Position numbers and translations under genes: made by a program. The notes below the pieces were generated by a model. That model was given only the letters and a program-made list of their open reading frames with translations. It did no database searches and had not been told where the DNA came from. Source: an uncultured Shinella sp. (GTDB taxonomy: Bacteria; Pseudomonadota; Alphaproteobacteria; Rhizobiales; Rhizobiaceae). Taken from it: a DNA stretch of 10,683 nt. The stretch is taken from positions 1 through 10,683 of the forward strand of contig NZ_CAMLFY010000141.1 in NCBI RefSeq assembly GCF_946479415.1. Reading direction: 5' to 3'. This document shows positions 1-5,032 of this stretch, in pieces; the stretch's first letter is position 1; each line of letters opens with the position of its first letter.

Positions 1-261
1 TCGGCCCGCGTGCCGCCTTCGGCGCAGGGCGAGTTGCAGGGCGCGCTGACCAGCGTTTCCAGCATCACCACCATCATCGGACCGCTGATCTTCACCCAGG
101 TGTTCAGCCATTTCACCGGACCGCAGGCCCCCGTCGTTTTCGCCGGTGCGCCCTATGCGGTTGCAGCCGTGATCCTCTTTGTCGGTCTCCTGATCTTCGT
201 CACCAAGCTCAGCGGTGCTGGAGCCGGTCCAATGGGGAAAATGCCAGTTGAAAGCGCTTGA
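1..261 (+). CDS. MFS multidrug/tetracycline-type exporter, C-terminal fragment (5' end outside window)
   Basis: Reading frame 1 is open from the first base to a TGA at 259-261, giving the last 86 residues of a longer protein. The fragment begins SARVPPSAQGELQGALTSVS, which matches the loop before helix 11 in the TCR/Tet group of 12-helix H+ antiporters (compare EQGQLQGSL in TetA). Two hydrophobic stretches follow, IGPLIFTQVFSHF and YAVAAVILFVGLLIF, fitting TM11 and TM12, then a short polar cytoplasmic tail. The protein would sit in the inner membrane and export a drug or metabolite by proton exchange; the substrate cannot be read from this end. The next gene downstream is also an exporter (MATE), but about 150 bases of dyad-rich DNA separate them, so an operon is not evident. 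The MFS family call is firm; tetracycline as substrate is not. Confidence 0.85.
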   Translation, partial: SARVPPSAQGELQGALTSVSSITTIIGPLIFTQVFSHFTGPQAPVVFAGAPYAVAAVILFVGLLIFVTKLSGAGAGPMGKMPVESA

Positions 262-270
262 AGCGCTTTC
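250..270. promoter_or_regulatory. 21-bp perfect palindrome over the MFS stop codon (operator or hairpin)
   Basis: The arms GAAAGCGCTT (250-259) and AAGCGCTTTC (261-270) are exact reverse complements around one central G. The site spans the last codons and the TGA of the exporter. It contains two AAGCGCTT cores 9 bp apart, a shape typical of LacI-family operators (centred CG, A/T-rich flanks). As RNA it would form an 8-bp stem (GAAAGCGC/GCGCTTTC) with a TTGAA loop, but no T-run follows, so it is not a canonical intrinsic terminator. Seen directly: the symmetry. Inferred: any function. Confidence 0.5.
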
Positions 271-333
271 AGTCGTGACATTTCGACGAAATTTTCGAGA
301 AAAGGCGGCCGTTTTGGCCGCAGTCGCGCATTT

Positions 334-349
334 TTGATGAAAACATCAA
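334..349. repeat. 6+4+6 perfect inverted repeat upstream of the MATE gene
   Basis: TTGATG-AAAA-CATCAA is a perfect dyad 63-78 bases before the chosen MATE start. A second dyad overlaps it: ATCAAT at 345-350 and ATTGAT at 359-364, 8 bases apart. Upstream, GCGGCC-GTTTT-GGCCGC (305-321) forms a third dyad, which could be a weak hairpin terminator for the MFS gene, although the TTTTT run (331-335) lies 9 bases past the stem. The position suits an operator in the MATE promoter. No clear -35/-10 pair was identified here. Confidence 0.4.
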
Positions 350-411
350 TTCTAGTCGATTGATCGCGACCGGAACTTGTGATCGGAAGCGATGCGAAAG
401 TGAGAACTATT

Positions 412-1782
412 ATGCACATGGCAACGCATCGCGCGGATAACAGCTGGCGCTCCCATTTCCGGGCGACCTTCGCCTTGGGCGTGCCGTTGATCGGCGCTCA
501 GCTGGCCCAGCTCGGCATTCACACGACGGATGTGGTCATCGTCGGCCGTCTCGGCGCGGCCCATCTTGCGGCCCTCGTGCTGTCCAGCCAGTTCTTCTTC
601 ACCCTTTTCATCCTCGGTTCCGGCTTTGCCAATGCCGTCATGCCCATGGTCGCGCAGGCCTATGGCCGCGGCGACACTGTCTCCGTGCGCCGCTCCGTGC
701 GCATGGGCATGTGGGTGGTACTGATCTATTCGGCATTGATGGTGCCGATCTTCTACAATGCCGAAAGCATCCTGCTCTATGCCGGCCAGAAGCCGGATGT
801 GGCGGCCCTGGCCGGCGGCTACCTGAAGATCGTGCAATGGGGCATGGCGTCGGCACTGCTGTTCATGACGCTGCGCGGTCTCGTCAGCGCGCATGGCCGC
901 GCCGGCATCGTGCTCTATGTCACGATCGTAATCCTGTCGATCAATGCCTTCTTCGCCTATGCACTGGTGCTCGGCCGCTTCGGCTTTCCGGCCCTGGGCA
1001 TCCATGGCGCGGCCATCGTGTCGCTCGCCGTCAACATCCTGAGCTTCCTGCTGCTCACCGCCTATATCCAGTGGCGGCCGGAAATGCGCCGCTATGAACT
1101 CTTCGTGCGCTTCTGGCGGCCGGACTGGCCGGCTTTCCGCGAAGTCCTCTATCTCGGTCTGCCGATCGGCTTCACCATGCTTGCAGAGGTCAGCCTGTTC
1201 ACCGGCGCCTCCTTGCTTATGGGCAATATCGGCACCCTGGAGCTGGCCGCGCACGGCATCGCGCTTCAGCTTGCCTCCATCGCCTTCATGATCCCGCTTG
1301 GCCTGGCGCAGGCCGGTACGGTGCGCGTCGGCATTGCCCATGGCCGCAGCGATCACCTCGCCGTCGTGCGCGCCTCTTTGGCCGTGCTTGCCGTTGCAGC
1401 CGTCATCGCGGTCGGCGGTGGTTTGCTTTTCGCAACGATTCCCACGACGCTCGCGGCAATCTTCCTCGATGAGGCTGGCAAGGATTCGGCCGCGGTTCTC
1501 GCCATTGCCGGCCCCTTCGTCGTCATCGCCGGCATCTTCCAGCTGGTCGACGGCCTCCAGGCCATTGCCGCAGGCCTGCTGCGCGGCCTGAAGGACACGC
1601 GCATTCCCATGGTCATGGCGCTGATCTCTTACTGGCCGATCGGTTTCTTCTGCGCCTGGTTCTTCGCCTTCCCCGCCGGCTTCGGCGGCGTCGGCATCTG
1701 GTTCGGCTTCGTTGGAGGCCTCGCCGCGGCGGCGATCCTGCTGAACTGGCGCTTTTATCGGCTGGTGCGCCAGGGCGGCTGA
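412..1782 (+). CDS. MATE family (NorM/DinF-type) efflux transporter
   Basis: A 456-residue inner-membrane cation/drug antiporter of the multidrug and toxic compound extrusion family. The N-terminal hallmark is present: a GVPLIGAQLAQLG segment, then TTDVVIVGRLG with the conserved Asp (about residue 40) and AAHLAAL. The C-terminal lobe has the conserved LLRGLKDTRIPM loop (about residues 389-400) followed by the last hydrophobic helices. About 12 hydrophobic segments can be counted, and the length is normal for the family. The start is uncertain: the frame is open back to a GTG at 379, and ATGs lie at 412 and 418. I prefer 412 because a purine-rich AAAGTGAGA sits just before it and it leaves a normal short tail; 418 is equally possible. 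The upstream gene is another exporter, and the spacer between them is full of dyads (250-364). The substrate is not predictable. Confidence 0.93.
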   Translation: MHMATHRADNSWRSHFRATFALGVPLIGAQLAQLGIHTTDVVIVGRLGAAHLAALVLSSQFFFTLFILGSGFANAVMPMVAQAYGRGDTVSVRRSVRMGMWVVLIYSALMVPIFYNAESILLYAGQKPDVAALAGGYLKIVQWGMASALLFMTLRGLVSAHGRAGIVLYVTIVILSINAFFAYALVLGRFGFPALGIHGAAIVSLAVNILSFLLLTAYIQWRPEMRRYELFVRFWRPDWPAFREVLYLGLPIGFTMLAEVSLFTGASLLMGNIGTLELAAHGIALQLASIAFMIPLGLAQAGTVRVGIAHGRSDHLAVVRASLAVLAVAAVIAVGGGLLFATIPTTLAAIFLDEAGKDSAAVLAIAGPFVVIAGIFQLVDGLQAIAAGLLRGLKDTRIPMVMALISYWPIGFFCAWFFAFPAGFGGVGIWFGFVGGLAAAAILLNWRFYRLVRQGG

Positions 1783-1846
1783 TCGGCGGCCTGGTGGCCG
1801 GCGGCGAATAGGCGCGGCCTCCGAACCGCTACGTTGAGTAAGGCGT

Positions 1847-2218
1847 TCAATCCGTCAGCGAGTCATGCCAATCGCCGTCAGTCACAGTTCCACGGCTCGG
1901 GCTGGTGGCGCCCGGCATGACATCGACCGTTCCGCCACCGTATTCCACACGGATTCTGCAATAAGCGGCAAGTGCAATTTCCTTCCGCAGCTCTGCCGTG
2001 CTTTTGCGCCAAGCCTTGCCATCAACGATGATGCGCGCTTTGGCGCCGCTGTATTCAATGTGAGAGATGGTGTTCAACGCTTGCCAGATATCGAGAAAAA
2101 CAATTTCGTTGTGGCAAACGATCTCCGGCTGTGCGGATCTCAGCTGTGCTTCTGTAAATGCAGGTTTCGCCCCACTTGCAACCATCAAGGCGAGAAGCGT
2201 ATAGCGGGCAATATTCAT
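1847..2218 (-). CDS. Hypothetical exported protein, low G+C
   Basis: A 123-residue product that I do not recognise. It starts MNIARYTLLALMVASGAKPA, a plausible Sec signal peptide (short basic n-region, hydrophobic core, small residues before a likely cut near AKPAFTEA), so the mature protein of about 100 residues is probably periplasmic. It has two cysteines in the mature part (in EIVCHNEI and AAYCRIRV), which could form one disulfide. The tail is rich in Gly, Thr, Ser and Asp. No catalytic motif is visible. By hand count, 1921-2220 is 156/300 G+C (52%), against about 62% in a sampled stretch of carA, which suggests later acquisition or relaxed codon use. The ribosome site is weak (AAAAGG, about 11 bases before the ATG). 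The gene lies downstream of the carA terminator on the same strand and probably has its own promoter. Confidence 0.6.
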   Translation of the reverse strand: MNIARYTLLALMVASGAKPAFTEAQLRSAQPEIVCHNEIVFLDIWQALNTISHIEYSGAKARIIVDGKAWRKSTAELRKEIALAAYCRIRVEYGGGTVDVMPGATSPSRGTVTDGDWHDSLTD

Positions 2219-2243
2219 TCGGGGGCGGCCTTTTCATTCTCTG

Positions 2244-2274
2244 ATTGTATCTTCGCTATATCTTTGGCGCACAA
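2244..2274 (-). promoter_or_regulatory. Possible promoter for the hypothetical exported protein
   Basis: Read on the minus strand, TTGTGC (2274-2269) is followed after 19 bases by TACAAT (2249-2244), five of six to the sigma-70 -10 consensus. A 17-base alternative uses GATACA. The -35 box lies in the T-rich tail of the carA terminator. The 19-base spacing is poor, so this is a weak call. Confidence 0.3.
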
Positions 2275-2306
2275 ATGAAAAGGCCCCGCACGGGGCGGTG
2301 CCTTTC
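2270..2306 (-). terminator. Intrinsic terminator of carA
   Basis: On the minus strand, about 25 bases after the carA stop, an outer AAAGGC (2305-2300) pairs with GCCTTT (2284-2279). Inside it lies the strong inner stem GCCCCG/CGGGGC (2296-2283). The stem runs into CCTTTTCATTTG, a moderate U-tract. Position and orientation fit termination of carA before the hypothetical gene. Confidence 0.6.
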
Positions 2307-2329
2307 GAATTTCTCTGGATTGGGATCGC

Positions 2330-3538
2330 TTAAGCCCGTTCCGGCAGCGCTTCCTCGCCCTTCTTTTCGCGCACCAGATTGATGAAGCGGCGGAAGAGGT
2401 AGTGGCTGTCCTGCGGGCCGGGGGAGGCTTCCGGGTGGTGCTGCACGGAGAAGACCGGCTTGCCGACGAGGCGCAGGCCGCAATTCGTGCCGTCGAACAG
2501 CGAGACATGGGTTTCTTCAACGCCTTCCGGCAGCGACGTCGAGGCGACGGCGAAGCCGTGGTTCATCGAGACGATTTCCACCTTGCCGGTCGTGTGGTCC
2601 TTCACCGGGTGGTTTGCCCCATGGTGGCCCTGATGCATCTTCTCGGTGGTGGCGCCGACGGCAAGGCCGAGCATCTGGTGGCCGAGGCAGATGCCGAAGA
2701 TCGGCAGGCCGCTTTCGATCAGCGTCTTGATGACCGGGACGGCATATTCGCCGGTTGCGGCCGGGTCGCCCGGGCCGTTCGAGAGGAAGATGCCGTCCGG
2801 CTTCTGTGCCAGCACGTCCTCGGCGCTCGAAGTTGCCGGCATGACGGTGACCTTGCAGCCGAGGCCGGTGAAGAGGCGCAGGATGTTGCGCTTCACGCCG
2901 TAGTCGAGCGCGACGATGTGATACTTCACGTCGGCGTCCGCGAGGTCTTCGGCGCCCTCGTTCCAGACCCAGGGCTTTTCGCTCCAGCGCGAGGACTGGC
3001 CGGAGGAGGCGACCTTGGCGAGATCCAGGCCGACGAGACCGCTCCAGGCCTTCGCTTCGGCCTTCAGCGTCTCGATGTCGAAGACGCCGTTCGGATCATG
3101 GGCGATGACGGCGTTCGGTGCGCCGTTCTCGCGGATCCAGGCGGTCAGCGCGCGCGTGTCGATGCCCGAAAGGCCGATGATGCCGCGGGCTTTCAGCCAG
3201 GCGTCGAGGTGTTTTGCCGAACGGTAATTCGAGGGATCGGTGATATCGGCCTTGAAGATCGTGCCGACCGCGCCGTGGCGGGCGGCGGGCGTCAGGTCTT
3301 CGATGTCCTCGTCATTGGCGCCGATATTGCCGATATGCGGGAAGGTGAAGGTGACGATCTGGCCGAGATAGGAGGGGTCGGTCAGGATTTCCTGGTAGCC
3401 CGTCAGCGCCGTGTTGAAGCAGACTTCCGCGGTCACCTTGCCGGTGGCGCCGATGCCCTTGCCTTCGATGACCGTGCCGTCGGCGAGGACGAGCAGGGCG
3501 GTCGGCTTTTCAGTGGTCCATGCGGGGGTCGAGGTCAT
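2330..3538 (-). CDS. carA: Carbamoyl-phosphate synthase small (glutaminase) subunit
   Basis: The 402-residue CarA hydrolyses glutamine and channels ammonia to the CarB synthetase, giving carbamoyl phosphate for arginine and pyrimidine synthesis in the cytosol. The N-terminal half is the CPSase small-chain domain (ALLVLADGTVIEGKGIG, FNTALTGYQEILTDPSY, and GLSGIDTRALTAWIRENGA). The C-terminal half is a class I glutamine amidotransferase: SNGPGDP, then the nucleophile Cys284 in FGICLGHQML, MNHGFAV, and His368/Glu370 in SVQHHPEAS. All triad residues are present. The start at 3538 (MTSTPAW) follows GGGATGA at good spacing and matches the roughly 400-residue rhizobial length. An ATG at 3544 is nearly equivalent, and the one at 3598 would add an unlikely Pro/Ala/Gly-rich extension. 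carB is not in the window. The gene is monocistronic, with promoter at 3673-3701 and terminator near 2280-2306. Confidence 0.98.
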   Translation of the reverse strand: MTSTPAWTTEKPTALLVLADGTVIEGKGIGATGKVTAEVCFNTALTGYQEILTDPSYLGQIVTFTFPHIGNIGANDEDIEDLTPAARHGAVGTIFKADITDPSNYRSAKHLDAWLKARGIIGLSGIDTRALTAWIRENGAPNAVIAHDPNGVFDIETLKAEAKAWSGLVGLDLAKVASSGQSSRWSEKPWVWNEGAEDLADADVKYHIVALDYGVKRNILRLFTGLGCKVTVMPATSSAEDVLAQKPDGIFLSNGPGDPAATGEYAVPVIKTLIESGLPIFGICLGHQMLGLAVGATTEKMHQGHHGANHPVKDHTTGKVEIVSMNHGFAVASTSLPEGVEETHVSLFDGTNCGLRLVGKPVFSVQHHPEASPGPQDSHYLFRRFINLVREKKGEEALPERA

Positions 3539-3666
3539 GTTCATCCCGTTTCCGGCACCGAGCGCCACCGGCTTGAAAGCCGGGGGACCAGGCACCATTT
3601 GAGGTCGCAGGCAAAGGCGCGCGGAAACCCGCGTTGGTTCGCCCTGATTGCCAAATTTCGTGCAGG
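3539..3666 (-). promoter_or_regulatory. carA 5' leader with two hairpins
   Basis: From the predicted promoter, the carA mRNA would carry a leader of about 128 nt. On the minus strand it holds CGCGG-GTTT-CCGCG (3633-3620) and CCGGCT-TTCA-AGCCGG (3583-3568). The first hairpin exposes GTTTCCG (3628-3622), which is fully complementary to CGGAAAC (3554-3548) just before the carA ribosome site. The two states could be mutually exclusive and affect translation. No known riboswitch class was recognised. The rest of the 324-base gap (3702-3862) holds only the possible yqeY promoter and one 10-bp palindrome. Confidence 0.35.
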
Positions 3667-3672
3667 TGCCGG

Positions 3673-3701
3673 AAAATAGACAAAGCGGATGACCGGGTCA
3701 A
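3673..3701 (-). promoter_or_regulatory. Sigma-70-type promoter of carA
   Basis: Minus strand: -35 TTGACC (3701-3696), a 17-base spacer, and -10 TATTTT (3678-3673). This is close to consensus (TTGAC core, ideal spacing). It places the transcription start near 3666, about 128 bases before the carA start codon. No competing pair of similar quality was seen in this spacer on that strand. Confidence 0.65.
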
Positions 3702-3743
3702 CCGCCGCCTGTGGATTGCGTTGAATTATAAAGTGTTTGGAAT

Positions 3744-3753
3744 CAAGCGCTTG
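3744..3753. promoter_or_regulatory. CAAGCGCTTG palindrome in the carA/yqeY divergent spacer
   Basis: A perfect 10-bp palindrome with the same AAGCGCTT core as the double site at 250-270. It lies about 43 bases upstream of the carA -35 box and just before the possible yqeY-side promoter, so it could serve as a regulator site. It may also be coincidental, since short GC-centred palindromes are common in this genome type. Confidence 0.25.
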
Positions 3754-3763
3754 CGCAATCCGT

Positions 3764-3792
3764 TTGCGGATACGACCTTTGCCGGTCTATGA
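3764..3792 (+). promoter_or_regulatory. Possible promoter of the GatB/YqeY-domain gene
   Basis: TTGCGG (3764-3769), 17 bases, then CTATGA (3787-3792). The -10 resembles the rhizobial CTATAT form, but the -35 matches only its TTG. This would give a leader of about 65 nt before the ATG at 3863. A TATAAA at 3727 has no usable -35 at normal distance. Low certainty. Confidence 0.3.
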
Positions 3793-3862
3793 GCATGCAC
3801 AAGGAAACGACGACAAGGCTTGGTCGCGCATCCGGCGCCGACCGCCTTTCATGGAGAAAAGA

Positions 3863-4312
3863 ATGCGCGAAATCTTCGCAAACGACCTGAAGGAAGCCCT
3901 CAAGGCAAAGGACGCCTGCCGTGTTTCCACGCTGCGCCTGATCCAGGCGACGCTGAAGGACCGCGACATTGCCAACCGCGGCGTGGGCAAAGGCCCGGTC
4001 GAGGACGACGAAGTGCTGCAGATCCTCGCCAAGATGATCAAGCAGCGCGAGGAGTCGTCGAAAATCTTTGCCGATAACGGCCGCCCGGAGCTCGCCGCCC
4101 AGGAACAGCAGGAAATTGCCGTGATCAAGGGCTTCCTGCCCGAGCAGCTTTCCGACGAGAAGGTGCGCGAGCTGATTTCCGGCGTCATCGGCGAGATCGG
4201 CGCGCAGGGCCTGCGCGACATGGGCAAGGTCATGGCCGTGCTCAAGGAGCGCTTCCCCGGCCAGATGGATTTCGCCAAAGCCTCGGGCGTGGTGAAGGAT
4301 CTGCTGAAGTAA
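3863..4312 (+). CDS. GatB/YqeY-domain protein (tRNA amidotransferase-like)
   Basis: A 149-residue cytosolic protein of the YqeY family. It resembles the tail domain of GatB, the subunit of Glu-tRNA(Gln) amidotransferase that contacts tRNA; the role of stand-alone YqeY proteins is not settled. Family features are clear: an N-terminal helical part (LKEALKAKDACRVSTLRLI, then KDRDIANRG), the conserved ILAKMIKQREESSKIF segment, ELAAQEQQEIAVIKGFLPEQ and a C-terminal GLRDMGKVMAVLKE that fits the small C-terminal helical domain. The start at 3863 is chosen because GGAG lies 6 bases before it and the length is typical; an in-frame ATG at 3851 and an open frame back to 3737 give weaker starts. It is divergent from carA, followed by a strong terminator, and upstream of dnaG, an order I recall from rhizobia. 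Confidence 0.93.
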   Translation: MREIFANDLKEALKAKDACRVSTLRLIQATLKDRDIANRGVGKGPVEDDEVLQILAKMIKQREESSKIFADNGRPELAAQEQQEIAVIKGFLPEQLSDEKVRELISGVIGEIGAQGLRDMGKVMAVLKERFPGQMDFAKASGVVKDLLK

Positions 4313-4335
4313 CGGGCAATCGATATCGCGAGCGG

Positions 4336-4362
4336 AAAGGGCGGCTTCAGGCCGCCCTTTTT
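4336..4362 (+). terminator. Strong intrinsic terminator after the YqeY-domain gene
   Basis: A perfect 10-bp stem, AAAGGGCGGC (4336-4345) with GCCGCCCTTT (4351-4360), loop TTCAG, running into TTTTTG TTTT. It begins 24 bases after the stop codon. This is textbook form, and the A-rich left edge could let it work in both directions. The 185 bases from here to the next gene (4363-4547) show nothing else convincing. Confidence 0.9.
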
Positions 4363-4547
4363 GTTTTCCGTAAGCGTTCCGCACAGGTTTGCTGGAACCA
4401 AAAAGGTGGCGCGCCGTTATGCGGGAAAGAACAGGAGCCTGACGATGATCGTTCATCGGCTCGCCCCGGCGCAGTGCATGACGTGCCGCCGGACTGTCGT
4501 ATCGTGTTGGAGCACCCGGCGGTCATCCTGAAACGGAGGCCAAGCCG

Positions 4548-4886
4548 ATGCGTGGTGCGTTCCTTCTTTCTTTTGCGAGCTTTGTTTTTGCCGCGCCGTC
4601 GCTGGCGCATGACGCGGCGAGCGGCTGGCAATACGAGCAGTTTTGCTGCAACGGCAACAGCCACAATGGCGACTGCCAGATGATCTCGTCCGACACCGTG
4701 CGTATCATCGATGGCGGTTATCAGGTGACGCTCGCGCCCGGCGATCACCGGCTTGCCACCCGCCGCCACATCTTCCGCCTGCCGCAATCGACGGCCCGTC
4801 GCTCGCAGGATGGCGAGTACCATCTCTGCCTCTATCCGACGGAGGACACGCTGCGTTGCTTCTATGCGCCGGACATGGGATTTTGA
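4548..4886 (+). CDS. Small exported cysteine-containing protein, unknown function
   Basis: A 112-residue protein with a clear signal peptide: MRGAFLLSFASFVFAAPSLA, likely cut between Ala20 and His21. The mature part of about 92 residues has five cysteines (33, 34, 43, 94, 104), including an adjacent CC pair in QFCCNGNSHNGDC and CLYPTEDTLRCFYAP near the end. Together with WQYE, DGGYQVTLAPGDHR and the C-terminal YAPDMGF, this matches a type of small periplasmic protein I have seen in Rhizobiales proteomes, always without assigned function. The odd cysteine count suggests two disulfides and one free thiol, or pairing with a partner. The start is supported by GGAGG (4535-4539), 8 bases before the ATG. 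The stop codon lies in the first unit of a 15-bp tandem repeat, so the 3' end has probably been remodelled. dnaG follows 146 bases later. Confidence 0.8.
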   Translation: MRGAFLLSFASFVFAAPSLAHDAASGWQYEQFCCNGNSHNGDCQMISSDTVRIIDGGYQVTLAPGDHRLATRRHIFRLPQSTARRSQDGEYHLCLYPTEDTLRCFYAPDMGF

Positions 4887-4936
4887 GGCTGGGGATTTTG
4901 AGGTTGGGGATTTTGAGGCTAGGGATTTTGAGAGAC
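4877..4936 (+). repeat. 15-bp tandem repeat (about four units) at the gene's 3' end
   Basis: Units GGGATTTTGAGGCTG (4877-4891), then GGTTG-ending (4892-4906) and GGCTA-ending (4907-4921) copies, and a fourth that decays after GGGATTTTGAG (4922-4932). Because 15 is a multiple of three, the TGA of unit 1, which ends the preceding gene, recurs in the same frame at 4899, 4914 and 4929. The remainder to the dnaG start (4937-5032) shows no convincing promoter beyond an isolated TTGACT at 4942. Confidence 0.9.
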
Positions 4937-5032
4937 TGGGTTTGACTGCTGGCCTGTGAATTGCTGTGGGTGGGCGACTATCGCTGGCGGCAGGCTCCGG
5001 GGATGGTTATATGAACCTCAACCGAGGTATCC

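Noticed and set aside
1783..1820. GGCC-TGGT-GGCC hairpin as a MATE terminator
   Set aside because: Short stem, one mismatch when extended, and no T-run; GC-rich dyads of this size are expected here.
1865..2278. Plus-strand frame of 137 codons opposite the hypothetical exported protein
   Set aside because: No signal peptide, domain or ribosome site; the minus-strand frame has a plausible signal peptide, which makes it the better gene. Not fully excluded.
3737..3862. N-terminal extension of the YqeY-domain gene
   Set aside because: The product would be 42 residues longer than the family norm, and the ATG at 3863 has a well-placed GGAG.
4942..4970. TTGACT as a -35 box for dnaG
   Set aside because: No acceptable -10 lies 16-18 bases downstream. 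A TTATAT at 5007 has only a poor -35 and would leave a very short leader.
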